Source of the DNA: Bradyrhizobium guangzhouense
GTDB taxonomy: Bacteria; Pseudomonadota; Alphaproteobacteria; Rhizobiales; Xanthobacteraceae
Direction: 5' to 3'
NCBI RefSeq assembly: GCF_004114955.1
Contig: NZ_CP030053.1
Location: 744,001 to 808,000, forward strand
Length of the DNA: 64,000 nt
A program made the position numbers and the translations under genes. Below, piece after piece: positions 28,568 through 37,950 of this stretch (its first letter is position 1; every line of letters begins with the position of its first letter). The notes beneath the pieces were generated by a model. The model did no database searches, was not told where the DNA came from, and saw only the letters and a program-made list of their open reading frames with translations.

Positions 28568-30405
28568 GCGGCGATCTCTCCGTGCACGCCGCCGAGATAG
28601 GCTTCCTGCACCGCGGCGTTGGTCTTGATTTCCTCGGGCGTACCGGAGACCAGCACGCGGCCCTCCTGCAGCACCGTCACGCGCTCGACGAGCTCGAACA
28701 GCGAATCCATGTCGTGATCGATGATGATCATGGTTCGGCCGCGCGCGATCGATTTGAGCAGCTTGACGGTCTCGATCCGCTCGCGCGGGCTCATGCCGGC
28801 GAGCGGCTCGTCAAGCAGCAGGAGGCGCGGGGACGTCGCGAGCGCGAGCCCGATCTCCAGCCGGCGCTTCTCGCCATAGGCAAGCTCGGATACGGGCGTG
28901 TCGGCGCGGCGGGTCAGGTTGACGAGCGCGAGCGTGTGCTCCACCTGCTCCGTCAGACCCTTGACGCCGGCAAGCGTACGGAACAGGTCGAGCCGGAATT
29001 TCCCGCGCAGCTCCGCGAGGGCTGCGATCGTCAGGTTCTGCCGCACGGTCAGCCCAGTGAAGAGCTGATTGACCTGGTAGCTCTTGGTGAGCCCGAGCTG
29101 GCAGACGTCCGTGACCTTCAGTCCCGTGATGTCGCGGCCCTCGAACACGATCTGCCCCGACGTCGGTGCGATCTCGCAGGTCAGCATCTTGAAGAAGGTC
29201 GATTTGCCCGCGCCATTGGGACCGATGATGCCGCGCAGTTCTCCCTGGTCGACGCTGAAGTCGATATCGCTGTTGGCGACGAGGCCGCCATAGCGCTTGG
29301 TGAGCCCGGTGGCTTTCAGGATCGGGCCGGAATAGGCGGGATGTTCGACCTCCTTGGCCTGCATCGGGGCAGGTGGAGCTTGTAGCGGCGTCTCGACTTC
29401 AACCTCCTCCGTCTCCGCGGCTTTCCGGGCGCGCTTGCCGGAGACGAGGCCGTAGAGATCGACCAGGCCGCCGACGATGCCGCCGCGCAGGAAGCAGACC
29501 AGCAGCACGAACACGACGCCGAGCACGAGCTTCCAGGCCGCTCCCAAGCCCAGCGCGGACTGCAGGAAATCCTGAAGGAACAGCCAGACGGTTGCGCCGA
29601 CCAGCGGACCGAACAACGTGCCCCTTCCGCCGATGGCAGTCTGCATCACGAGCTGGCCGGACGTATCGAACGTGAAAGCGTCCGGCGGCATGAAGGCCTG
29701 GAGCACGCCGAGCAGGCCGCCGGCGAAGCCTGCGTAAGCGGCTGCGATCACGAAGGCGGTCAGCTTGTAGCCGTGGATGTTGTGACCGACGGCGGTGGCA
29801 CGCAGCGGATTGTCCCTGATGGCGCTGAAGATGGCGCCGACCGGCGAGCGCACGATTTTGAGCGCGATGACGACGCCGATGAAATAGCACAGCGCGATGA
29901 ACTGATAGAGCGACCAGCCATTGGTGAAATGGATGGTGGTGAAGCCGAGATTGAAGCTCGGCGTCGGCACGCCCGGCAGGCCGTTCTCGCCGCCGGTGAA
30001 ATCCGAGAGCGGATTGAACTCGACGAAGAAGAACACTTCCGCGATCGCCACCGTGATCATGGCGAAGTAGATGCCGGTGCGGCGCAGCGCGATCAGGCCG
30101 ATCAGGTAGCCGGTCGCCGCCGCCGCGATCATGCCGATGATCAGCGCGCCCAGCACGTTGCTGAAGCCGGCGCGGGTCAGCAGGTAAGCAGCGACGAAGC
30201 CGCCGGTGCCGTAGAAGGCGGACTGGCCGAACGACAACAGGCCGGTGAAGCCGAACAGGATGTCGAAGCCGAGGCCGAACAGGCCCCAGACCAGGATGCG
30301 GTTCACCGTGTTCGGCGCGAAGCCGAGATGAGGCAGCACGAAGGGAGCCACGATCAGGCCGATGGCCGTCAGCGTCTCGATCAGGAACGGGCGTTGCTTG
30401 AGCAT
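28564..30405 (-). CDS. Fused LivM permease - LivG ATPase of a HAAT ABC transporter, cluster 1
   Basis: 613 residues. Residues 1 to about 325 form a LivM-type permease (FGFTGLLSFGQSAFYG, IRDNPLRATAVGHN, a C-terminal FLRGG segment). A basic and acidic linker (about 325-360) leads to a complete LivG-type ATPase: Walker A GPNGAGKSTF near 396, signature SELAYGEKRRLEIG, Walker B LLLLDEPLAGMSP. LivM-LivG fusions occur in proteobacterial HAAT systems. It starts 11 bases after livH and overlaps livF. Confidence 0.93.
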   Translation of the reverse strand: MLKQRPFLIETLTAIGLIVAPFVLPHLGFAPNTVNRILVWGLFGLGFDILFGFTGLLSFGQSAFYGTGGFVAAYLLTRAGFSNVLGALIIGMIAAAATGYLIGLIALRRTGIYFAMITVAIAEVFFFVEFNPLSDFTGGENGLPGVPTPSFNLGFTTIHFTNGWSLYQFIALCYFIGVVIALKIVRSPVGAIFSAIRDNPLRATAVGHNIHGYKLTAFVIAAAYAGFAGGLLGVLQAFMPPDAFTFDTSGQLVMQTAIGGRGTLFGPLVGATVWLFLQDFLQSALGLGAAWKLVLGVVFVLLVCFLRGGIVGGLVDLYGLVSGKRARKAAETEEVEVETPLQAPPAPMQAKEVEHPAYSGPILKATGLTKRYGGLVANSDIDFSVDQGELRGIIGPNGAGKSTFFKMLTCEIAPTSGQIVFEGRDITGLKVTDVCQLGLTKSYQVNQLFTGLTVRQNLTIAALAELRGKFRLDLFRTLAGVKGLTEQVEHTLALVNLTRRADTPVSELAYGEKRRLEIGLALATSPRLLLLDEPLAGMSPRERIETVKLLKSIARGRTMIIIDHDMDSLFELVERVTVLQEGRVLVSGTPEEIKTNAAVQEAYLGGVHGEIAA

Positions 30406-30416
30406 CAGCGGATCAC

Positions 30417-31292
30417 TTACTCACGGCCCTGCACGCCGAGCAGGCCATGCGGTCGCACCACGAGCACGAGCGTCATCGCCGCAAACAGCATCACATAGGC
30501 ATAGCCGGGGTTGAACATGGAGGTGACGCTGATGATCTCGCCGGCGATCAGGCCGCCGAGAATCGCGCCGGGGAACGAGCCGACGCCGCCGATCACCACC
30601 ACCACGAAGGTCTGGACCAGGATGTCGTCGCCGATGCCCGGGGTCAGCGACACCACCGGCGCATTGACGATGCCGGCAAAGCCGGCGGCCATGGCTCCGA
30701 TGCCGAACACGATCATGAAGACGCGGTAGACGTTGATGCCGAGCGAATCGACCATCACCGAATCCTCGATGCCGGCGCGCACGATCATGCCGAGGCGGGT
30801 GCGGTAGAGCACGATGAACAGCGCGCCAAGGGCGACCGCGACGATGCCGACCACGGCGAGGCGGTAGGTCGGATAGAACATGAAGCCGAGATTGGTGATG
30901 CCCTGGAACAGCGCCGGCGGCGGTACGATCTGCGACTGGCTCGAAAAGATCAGGCGCACGAGCTCGACGAAGCAGATGCCGAGTCCGAACGTCACCAGCA
31001 GCTGATCCTCGTGCGGGCGGTGATAGAAGTGCCTGATAATGACCCGTTCCATCGCCACGCCGAGCAGCATCACGAACAGCGAGCCGGCGATGACGGCGAG
31101 GATGAAGGATTCCGTGTACTGGTAGGTAACGAAGCCGGCATAGCCGCCGATCATGAACATCGCGCCATGCGCGAGGTTGAGCACGCCGAGCGTGCCGTAG
31201 ATGATGGTCAGGCCGGAGCTGATCAGCGCGAGCAGGGCACCGAGCGCCAGTCCGTTGAAAAGCTGCGAAACGAGATTGGGCCAACTGATCAT
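30417..31292 (-). CDS. HAAT-family ABC transporter permease (LivH type), cluster 1
   Basis: 291-residue membrane protein with about eight helices. GVLNLAHGAMFMIGGY near residue 33 is the LivH N-terminal signature; IGGVGSFPGAILGGL near 238 is the cytoplasmic ATPase-coupling region. It lies 99 bases after the binding-protein gene and 11 before the fused permease-ATPase. Together the four genes make one importer. Confidence 0.93.
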   Translation of the reverse strand: MISWPNLVSQLFNGLALGALLALISSGLTIIYGTLGVLNLAHGAMFMIGGYAGFVTYQYTESFILAVIAGSLFVMLLGVAMERVIIRHFYHRPHEDQLLVTFGLGICFVELVRLIFSSQSQIVPPPALFQGITNLGFMFYPTYRLAVVGIVAVALGALFIVLYRTRLGMIVRAGIEDSVMVDSLGINVYRVFMIVFGIGAMAAGFAGIVNAPVVSLTPGIGDDILVQTFVVVVIGGVGSFPGAILGGLIAGEIISVTSMFNPGYAYVMLFAAMTLVLVVRPHGLLGVQGRE

Positions 31293-31391
31293 GCAACAAT
31301 CGCTGTCGTGACGCGCACGGGGCGTGCGTCAAAAAAGGTGACGCCGCAGGTCCAGAGGTTGGCCTGCGGCGTCACAGGGGTTAGCTCGGGA

Positions 31392-32726
31392 TCAGGTGTA
31401 GTCGCCGAGATGGCAACCGAAGGCGTCGGGCTTCTGCATCAGGCCTTCGCCCGGGACGATCTCGACGACGTCGTACCAGTCTTCCTTGTTCTTCATGTCT
31501 TTCTGCTGCTTGCCCTTGACGATGATGACGGGGCGGACGCACTGGTGATCCTCGGGGCGGTAATGCACGTCGCCAACGAGCGAGGGGATGGTCTCCCCCT
31601 TCTCGTAGGTCTTGATCACATCGGGCGGATTGAAGCTGCCGGCTTCCTCGCACATCCGGGCCCAATGCGCGAAGCTGACATAGGCGTTCTCGGCGCCCCA
31701 TTCCGGCTTGTAGCCGTACTTCTTCTCGAAGGCCTCGTTGAACATCTTGGCCAGCGGGAACTTGTCTTCGATCGTCCACCAATAATCAGTCGCGGCGTAG
31801 ACGCCCTGCATCAGGCCGCCGGTGTCGCGTGCGATGAACGGCACCTGGTAGGGCACCACCAGCTTCATCTTGTCGAGCACGCCGAATTGCTTGGCCTGCT
31901 GGGTCGACAGCACCGCGTCGTGGCCCCAGTTGACGTTGATGAGCACGTCGGCACCGGAATTGGCGACGTTCAGCAGATAGGACGAATAGTCGGGTGCACC
32001 GAGCGGGGCAACCTGGTTGGTGACGGTTGTCCAGCCGGCCGTCGCAAGGAAGTCCTGCATCGACTTGGTGACGGTGTGGCCGTAGGTGTAGTCGGGCGTC
32101 AGATACGCGGCCTTCTTGCCCTTGCCGAACTCGCGCACCATCACCGGGCCGATCGCGGCCGCGGCGGTCTGGCCGAAGAAGTTCTGGCGGACGCCGTAGC
32201 GCACGCAATCCTTGCCGGTGGTGTCGTTCGAGCCGGAGATGCCGCAGACGAACAGCACGTGCTCGCGCTGGGCGAGCTTGTTCAGCGCGACCGCCACGGC
32301 GCTCGAGGTGCCCCCGGTGATCATGATCGCCTTGTTCTCGCTGATGAAGCGCTGCTGCGCCTGCACCGCTTCGTTGGGCTTTGCCGCGGAATCCGCGACG
32401 CCGAATTTGAGTTCCTTGCCGAGCACGCCCTTGCTGGTCTTCGGCGAGATCTTCTTGATCAGCTCATGGCCTTCATTGATGTGCTCGATCGCGAGCTGGT
32501 AGCCCTTGAGCTCGTCCTCGCCCTGCACGGCATAGGTTCCGGTGCGCGGCACCGAGATGCCGATGAAGGCGGTGGAACCCGACACGCCCGCGGGATAGGA
32601 GCCGATCGCCGGCTTGTCGTCGGCGAAGGCCGGCATCGTCGGCAGCATCGAGCCGCCGATGAGGCCCGCCGTGGTTTGGAGCAGGCCGCGGCGCGAAAGG
32701 TGGCGGCGGATGAGATCGTCAGTCAT
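31392..32726 (-). CDS. ABC transporter substrate-binding protein, Tat-exported, cluster 1
   Basis: 444-residue periplasmic binding protein of the leucine-binding (type I) fold. The Tat motif is HLSRRGLLQTT near residue 8, with an export region ending near FADDKPA. Body motifs: IGISVPRTGTYAVQG near 55, LTPDYTYGHTVTK near 200, GVYAATDYWW near 310. Start ATG 32726 has GGAGG upstream; the frame is open 20 codons more. The first gene of the operon, with a control palindrome 190 bases upstream. Solute unknown. Confidence 0.9.
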   Translation of the reverse strand: MTDDLIRRHLSRRGLLQTTAGLIGGSMLPTMPAFADDKPAIGSYPAGVSGSTAFIGISVPRTGTYAVQGEDELKGYQLAIEHINEGHELIKKISPKTSKGVLGKELKFGVADSAAKPNEAVQAQQRFISENKAIMITGGTSSAVAVALNKLAQREHVLFVCGISGSNDTTGKDCVRYGVRQNFFGQTAAAAIGPVMVREFGKGKKAAYLTPDYTYGHTVTKSMQDFLATAGWTTVTNQVAPLGAPDYSSYLLNVANSGADVLINVNWGHDAVLSTQQAKQFGVLDKMKLVVPYQVPFIARDTGGLMQGVYAATDYWWTIEDKFPLAKMFNEAFEKKYGYKPEWGAENAYVSFAHWARMCEEAGSFNPPDVIKTYEKGETIPSLVGDVHYRPEDHQCVRPVIIVKGKQQKDMKNKEDWYDVVEIVPGEGLMQKPDAFGCHLGDYT

Positions 32727-32916
32727 GGTCGTTTCCTCCGAACATCGTTCTTGTTTGCAGACAAAACACGACTTGTCCGGCAGCAAGCGGGCCCCGAAGG
32801 CCTGCTTGCGCCGGGCACGTCACATCCGCGTGTAGCTCTTGCACGTAAGCATTGCTTGTGAAGGCCTTCTGTCAATTTCGCCTTTGGTCGAACGACGAAA
32901 ATTATGTCGTGAAAAC

Positions 32917-32933
32917 ATATCGGATAACGATAT
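32917..32933. promoter_or_regulatory. ATATCG-GATAA-CGATAT palindrome, candidate operator
   Basis: ATATCG (32917-32922) and CGATAT (32928-32933) face each other around GATAA in the 252-base gap between the divergent transporter operon and the RpoA-CTD-like gene. The setting is AT-rich in otherwise GC-rich DNA, as for MarR-type or GntR-type sites. The MarR gene at 33664 is the nearest candidate regulator. Confidence 0.45.
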
Positions 32934-32978
32934 ATATTAGTCTTTGTGAGTACGGGGCGGTCGGGTTCGGCGAGAACA

Positions 32979-33569
32979 ATGGCGCGGCAGACGACAGTGG
33001 CGGATAGCCGGAAACGACAATCCTGGCCTCAGGAGACGGAGCGGCAGGAGGTTGCGTGGCCCTCCAGCGAGGGCGGCGATGCCGCTCGCCTGTCCGAGCC
33101 GCGCAATCGCGCGGCCGCCGAGCGAGGGCCGGCGGTCGGCGCCGGTGAGGCGAAGCGCGCGCCGGCGCCGCTGAAGCGACTGAGCGTGCGGGCCCAGAAC
33201 GTCCTGAAGGAACTCGCGGTCGAGCTCACCGGCGAGCAGCCGCCGAAGGGCAATTGGTCGCCCTCGCGCGAGCTCTTGCGTGCGCTGACGGCGGAGCGCC
33301 TTGCGACCGCTCGCAACTGCGGACCGCACACCATACGGGAGATCGTCGATTGGGCGCAGGGCTGCGGCGTCACCATCAAGCCGGTGATCCCGGCAGGCGG
33401 CTCGCTGTCGCAGATGTGGGCGGATCTGATTGCCAATGCGTCGGCGGGCGGCCTGACCGCCGCGGAGATCGCGGGCGCGCTGCAGCGCTCGATCCGGCGC
33501 AAGAGCGTCCGCATCCCGATCGCATTTCAGGTCATACTGGTCAAAATCCTGCTGTCCAGCTTCGAATAA
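32979..33569 (+). CDS. Protein with a C-terminal domain resembling the RNA polymerase alpha-CTD
   Basis: 196 residues from ATG 32979, behind GGCGAGA. The first 70 are low-complexity, charged. Residues about 65-135 match the alpha-subunit CTD: LKRLSVRAQNVLKELAVE (alpha-CTD: LTVRSANCLKAE) and, after an insertion, RNCGPHTIREIVDWAQGCGV (alpha-CTD: LGKKSLTEIKDVLASRGL). This is a helix-hairpin-helix DNA-binding fold. A basic end follows (RRKSVRIP). I know no name for it. Divergent from the transporter operon, it may regulate it. Confidence 0.7.
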   Translation: MARQTTVADSRKRQSWPQETERQEVAWPSSEGGDAARLSEPRNRAAAERGPAVGAGEAKRAPAPLKRLSVRAQNVLKELAVELTGEQPPKGNWSPSRELLRALTAERLATARNCGPHTIREIVDWAQGCGVTIKPVIPAGGSLSQMWADLIANASAGGLTAAEIAGALQRSIRRKSVRIPIAFQVILVKILLSSFE

Positions 33570-33663
33570 ACCACCGGATAGCTGTGCATCGGTATTACCG
33601 CGCGGTTGGTCGGGCGGCGGCCGCTTGCTACTTTAGGCTAAGTCTCCCGCGACGCCGGGCGGC

Positions 33664-34155
33664 ATGGTCGAGGCGGGCATGGTTCCAGCGAGGAAGGCGC
33701 AGCGCTCCAAGGTGACGACGTCTGCCCGACGGGGCGGCACGATGCGTGATTCCGATTACGCAGCATTGGCGCATTTTCGCTACCAGATCCGGAGCTTCCT
33801 GGCATTCAGCGAGGCGGGCTCCGCCGGACAGGGACTGACGCCGACGCAGCACCAGGCCCTGCTCGGCATCAAGGGCTTTGTCCGCCCAGGCCCGGCAACT
33901 GTCGGCGATGTCGCGAAGTTTCTGCTGATCAGACATCACTCGGCCGTCGAGTTGATCAATCGCCTCGAAAAACAGGGGCTGGTCAGCCGCGTCGCTGATC
34001 CCGAGGATGCCAGGCGCGTGCATCTCAAGCTGACGAAGAAAGGTGAGCAGAAGCTTCAGGCGCTCTCGCGCCAGAATATCGAGGAGCTCCGCCGCGCCGC
34101 GAGCCCGGCGCTGAGCCGTCTGTTGAAATCGTTCGGAGAGCCCGGCGAGGCCTGA
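33664..34155 (+). CDS. MarR-family transcriptional regulator
   Basis: 163 residues if started at 33664, or 137 from ATG 33742 (MRDSDYAALAHFRY). The winged helix is at about 55-125 (LTPTQHQALLGIKG, DVAKFLLIRHHSAVELINRLEKQGLVSR, DARRVHLKLTKKG). MarR dimers usually repress nearby genes and release on binding a phenolic or organic acid. It follows the RpoA-CTD-like gene by 94 bases on the same strand. It is convergent with prfA. Confidence 0.9.
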   Translation: MVEAGMVPARKAQRSKVTTSARRGGTMRDSDYAALAHFRYQIRSFLAFSEAGSAGQGLTPTQHQALLGIKGFVRPGPATVGDVAKFLLIRHHSAVELINRLEKQGLVSRVADPEDARRVHLKLTKKGEQKLQALSRQNIEELRRAASPALSRLLKSFGEPGEA

Positions 34156-34170
34156 GCGCCGCGCGGCCTG

Positions 34171-35256
34171 TCAGGCCGCCGCGCCCTGTGCGGCGAGCTG
34201 CGCGGCCTGGTGCTCGGTGGTCAGCGCATCGGTCAATTCGCCGAGTGCTTCGCCCGCGATCACCTGCGGCAGCTTGTAGAGCGTCAGGTTGATGCGATGG
34301 TCGGTGACGCGGCCTTGCGGGAAATTATAGGTGCGGATGCGCTCGGAGCGGTCGCCCGAACCGACCTTTTCCTTGCGCTCGGCCGAGCGCGCGGCGTCGA
34401 CGCGCTGCCGCTCGGCATCGTAGATGCGCGAGCGCAGGATGTTCATGGCCGAGGCGCGGTTCTTATGCTGCGAGCGGCTGTCCTGCATCATCACCACGAT
34501 GCCGGTCGGGATGTGGGTGATGCGGATCGCCGATTCGGTCTTGTTGACGTGCTGGCCGCCGGCGCCCTGTGCGCGCATGGTCTCGATGCGCAGATCCTCG
34601 TTCTTGATCTCGACGTCGACATCCTCGACCTCGGGCAGCACGGCAACGGTTGCCGCCGAGGTATGGATGCGGCCCTGCGTCTCGGTGTCGGGCACACGCT
34701 GCACTCGATGCACGCCGGATTCGAATTTCAGCTTGGAGAACGCGCCGCGGCCCTGCACCTCCGCGATGATTTCTTTGTAGCCGCCGACGGTGCCCTCGCT
34801 GGCCGAGATCACCTCGACCTTCCAGCCCTGCAAGCTCGCGAAGCGCTCGTACATCCGGAACAGGTCGCCGGCGAACAGCGAGGCCTCGTCGCCACCCGTG
34901 CCGGCACGGATTTCCAGCACCACGTTGCGATCGTCCATGGCGTCCTTGGGCAGCAGGGCGATGCGGATCTTCTGGACCAGATCCTCGATCTTCGGATTGA
35001 GCTCGTCGCGCTCGGCTTCCGCCATGCTGCGCATCTCGGCATCGGTTGCGGGGTCGGCAATCAGCGCCTCGGTGTCGGCGAGCTCCTTCACGGCAGACCG
35101 ATAGGTCTTCACCGCCTCGATCAGCGGCGTGATCTCGGCGAGTTCGCGCGTGACCTGCACATAGCGCTCGGAGGAGAGCTGTCCCAGCGATTCAGCTTCG
35201 AGCGATGCGTGATGCGCGAGCAGGACGTCCAGTTTGGCTTCGGGGAGTGACGACAT
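34171..35256 (-). CDS. prfA: Peptide chain release factor 1
   Basis: 361-residue RF1. GGQ at 233-235 in [10 protein letters not shown] catalyses peptide release, and the stop-codon-reading tripeptide is PDT at 189-191 in [11 protein letters not shown], which recognises UAG and UAA. Length and domains are standard. It starts 57 bases after ptsP. The methylase gene prmC, usually adjacent, is 6.8 kb away. Confidence 0.97.
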   Translation of the reverse strand: MSSLPEAKLDVLLAHHASLEAESLGQLSSERYVQVTRELAEITPLIEAVKTYRSAVKELADTEALIADPATDAEMRSMAEAERDELNPKIEDLVQKIRIALLPKDAMDDRNVVLEIRAGTGGDEASLFAGDLFRMYERFASLQGWKVEVISASEGTVGGYKEIIAEVQGRGAFSKLKFESGVHRVQRVPDTETQGRIHTSAATVAVLPEVEDVDVEIKNEDLRIETMRAQGAGGQHVNKTESAIRITHIPTGIVVMMQDSRSQHKNRASAMNILRSRIYDAERQRVDAARSAERKEKVGSGDRSERIRTYNFPQGRVTDHRINLTLYKLPQVIAGEALGELTDALTTEHQAAQLAAQGAAA

Positions 35257-35313
35257 GGGTTCAGTCTCAAATGGCGGAGGGAGGCGAGGCGGCGAGGACG
35301 GGCGACAGGCCCG

Positions 35314-37581
35314 CTACAACGCCAGGCCTTCGGCCTCGGCAAATTCCGTCAGCTTCTGCCGGATCGAGACGCTGCCGGTCGGCGCATCCAGCAGGGGCCC
35401 GAGCATCGCTGCGGCCTTCTTGACGTCGAGGTCGATCACCATCGCCTTGACCGGGCCGAGCGCGGTCGCCGACAGCGACAGCGAGCGGTAGCCCATCGCC
35501 AGCAGCGCCAGCGCGCCGATCGGCTTCGAGGCCATCTCGCCGCAGAGCGACAGCGATTTCTTCGCGGCCTGCGATTTTTGCGCGATGTCGCGCAGCGCGC
35601 GCAGGATCGGCGTCGACATGGTGTCGAACCGCTCGGAGACCTTGGCATTGCCGCGGTCGACCGCGAACAGGAACTGGAACAGATCGTTGGAGCCGACCGA
35701 GATGAAGTCGACCTTCCTCAGGAGCTCGTCGAGCTGATAGAGCAGCGCCGGTACCTCGACCATGGTGCCGATGTCGATACGCTCCGGCAAGGTGTGGCCA
35801 TGCTGGCGTAAGTATGTCAGCTCGCGCTCGACCAGCGCTTTCGCGGCGTCGAACTCGGCGACCTCCGAGATCATCGGGAACATGATGCGCAGCGCGCGGC
35901 CGCCACCGGCGCGGAGCAACGCGCGGATCTGGCCGCGCAAGAGGCCCGGACGATCCAGCCCGAGCCGGATCGCGCGCCAGCCGAGCGCGGGATTCTCCTC
36001 GATCACCGTCTCCATATACGGCAGCGCCTTGTCGCCGCCGATGTCGAGGGTGCGGAAGGTGACGGGCTTGGAGCCCGCAGCATCCAGCACGGCGCGGTAG
36101 AGAGCGAGCTGGTCGCTGGTGCGCGGCAGGCTCTGGCCGACCATGAATTGCAGCTCGGTGCGGAACAGGCCGATGCCGGCGCTGCCGGTGTCGTCGATAT
36201 GCGGCAGGTCGATGGCGAGACCGGCGTTGATCAGGAGCTCGACCCTCTCACCGTCCTTGGTGACGCAGGGCCGGTCGCGCAGCGCCAGATATTGCGCCTG
36301 GCGGCGGGCGCGGAAGCGCACCCGTTCGGCATAGGCTGCTTCGATCTCCTGCGACGGGCGCACATAGATCGCGCCCGAAGTGCCATCGACGATGATGGCA
36401 TCGCCTGGATCTGCGATGCCGGGCGCGTTCGGCACCTCGCCGACCGCGGGAATACCGAGCGCGCGGGCCACGATCGAGACGTGAGAGTTCGCGGTGCCTT
36501 CCTCCAGCACGATCCCGCGCAGGCGTTTGCGGTCGTAGTCGAGCAGCGCCGCCGGTCCCATCGCACGTGCGATGACGATGGCATTGTCGGGCATCTGCTC
36601 GCGCGAGGGCGCGTGGTCCTGGCCGACCAGCTGCCGCATCAGGCGGTAGCCGAGATCCTCCAGATCGTGCAGCCGGTCGCGCAAATAGGGATCGGTCACG
36701 CGCAGCATGCGGGCGCGGGTGTCGGACTGGACGCGCTCGACGGCGGCTTCCGCGGTGAGGCCGGTGGCGACCGCCTCGTGCAGCTTGTGCGACCAGCCCT
36801 GGTCGTTGGCGAACATGCGGTAGGCTTCCAGCACGTCGCGATGCTCGCCGCCCTCGGCGACATCGCCGCGCTCGAGCATGCGGTCGAGATCCGAGCGCAG
36901 CTTGGCGAGCGCGGTGTCGAGCCGCTTGATTTCCTTCGGCAGGTCCTCGGCGATGTAGTCCTTGATGACGACGCGCGGCTCGTGCAGCACGACATGGCCG
37001 AGCGCGATGCCTTCGGAGAGAATTGCTCCGGCCTTCTGCGTCGAATGGCGTGCGGCCGGCTCCAGGCCGGGCTGGGCCAGCGCGGACAATTCGCCCGAGG
37101 CGATCAGTTCCGCCAGCACCATGGCGGTGGTCTGCAGCGCCTCGAGCTCCTCCTCGACATAGGTACGCTTGGCGCGATTCTGCACCACCAGCACGCCGAG
37201 CGTGTTGCCGGCGCGCAGGATCGGCACGCCAAGGAAGGAGTGATAGATCTCTTCGCCGGTCTCCGGGCGAAACGAGAAGGCCGGGTGGCTCTGCGCGTCG
37301 TTGAGATTGAGCGGCGTCGCCTCGCTGGCGACGAGGCCGACCAGGCCCTCATGGGCGCTGAGCACGGTATGGTGCACGGCCTCGCGGTTGAGGCCCTCGG
37401 TAGCATAAAGCTCGAGCGTGTTGTCGATGCGCAGCACATAGACCGAGCACACCTCGGCCACCATGTTGGCGGCGATCAGCACCACGATCTTGTCCAGCCG
37501 CTCCTGGGCCGAGACCTGCTCCGCCATGGTTTCGCGGAGCCGTCTCAACAAGACGCGGGGACCTCCCGACGCGCTCCGCAT
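35314..37581 (-). CDS. ptsP: Phosphoenolpyruvate-protein phosphotransferase PtsP (EI-Ntr)
   Basis: 755-residue enzyme I of the nitrogen-related phosphotransferase system. Residues about 20-165 form the GAF sensor domain that in homologues binds glutamine; then the enzyme-I body: phospho-His367 in EGTANSHVSIVARA, PEP-binding GIGLFRTELQFM, and the Cys in SLCGEMASKP near the C-terminus. It phosphorylates NPr and links nitrogen status to K+ transport and PHB. It lies between lysC and prfA; palindromes fill the 369 bases upstream. Confidence 0.96.
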   Translation of the reverse strand: MRSASGGPRVLLRRLRETMAEQVSAQERLDKIVVLIAANMVAEVCSVYVLRIDNTLELYATEGLNREAVHHTVLSAHEGLVGLVASEATPLNLNDAQSHPAFSFRPETGEEIYHSFLGVPILRAGNTLGVLVVQNRAKRTYVEEELEALQTTAMVLAELIASGELSALAQPGLEPAARHSTQKAGAILSEGIALGHVVLHEPRVVIKDYIAEDLPKEIKRLDTALAKLRSDLDRMLERGDVAEGGEHRDVLEAYRMFANDQGWSHKLHEAVATGLTAEAAVERVQSDTRARMLRVTDPYLRDRLHDLEDLGYRLMRQLVGQDHAPSREQMPDNAIVIARAMGPAALLDYDRKRLRGIVLEEGTANSHVSIVARALGIPAVGEVPNAPGIADPGDAIIVDGTSGAIYVRPSQEIEAAYAERVRFRARRQAQYLALRDRPCVTKDGERVELLINAGLAIDLPHIDDTGSAGIGLFRTELQFMVGQSLPRTSDQLALYRAVLDAAGSKPVTFRTLDIGGDKALPYMETVIEENPALGWRAIRLGLDRPGLLRGQIRALLRAGGGRALRIMFPMISEVAEFDAAKALVERELTYLRQHGHTLPERIDIGTMVEVPALLYQLDELLRKVDFISVGSNDLFQFLFAVDRGNAKVSERFDTMSTPILRALRDIAQKSQAAKKSLSLCGEMASKPIGALALLAMGYRSLSLSATALGPVKAMVIDLDVKKAAAMLGPLLDAPTGSVSIRQKLTEFAEAEGLAL

Positions 37582-37782
37582 GAACCGTCAATCTCCTTCG
37601 TCTGCCCGGCCCGGCGATATTGGCCGGCGGCTGGCCTAAAATTCCAGAAAAACAATCAAATTGTCTGTCCGGCGCAGGCGCAAACGCAAACCTTCCTGAG
37701 ATTAGTGCTTGCGCCGAATCAGCGCCGCCTGAACTGGGACACAGTTTGCGGCAGCCCACCCTGTTCGCCGTATAGCGAATTG

Positions 37783-37842
37783 AGGCTTGTTTTGCCAAGC
37801 AAAACGCCTGCCAAACGCGAAGGTGTGTACACCTTCGCGTTT
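37783..37842 (-). terminator. Two adjacent hairpins between lysC and ptsP
   Basis: GTTTTGC/GCAAAAC (37789-37795, 37799-37805), extended by AGGC/GCCT, is followed by AAACGCGAAGGTGT (37813-37826) facing ACACCTTCGCGTTT (37829-37842) around two bases. The second is a 30-bp near-perfect palindrome with 14-base arms. On the minus strand it lies about 110 bases after the lysC stop, so terminator is the simplest reading, but a dimeric protein site in the ptsP promoter is possible. Confidence 0.5.
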
Positions 37843-37871
37843 GCTGCGACCGCTAAGAGAAAATTAGCCTA

Positions 37872-37925
37872 AGGCATGGTCCGGAAACGTGCGAAGCGGC
37901 TTCCGGAAAGACGTGCTCAAACAGC
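37872..37925. repeat. Short rhizobial palindromic element, family F
   Basis: CCGGAA (37881-37886) pairs with TTCCGG (37901-37906); GGCATGGT precedes it and GTGCTCAAACAGCAATC follows. This GGCATG-CCGGAA-loop-TTCCGG-CTCAAACA layout recurs between genes across Rhizobiales. Related in plan to the element at 12030. Confidence 0.55.
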
Positions 37926-37950
37926 AATCTGACGCACGACGGGTCGCGTT

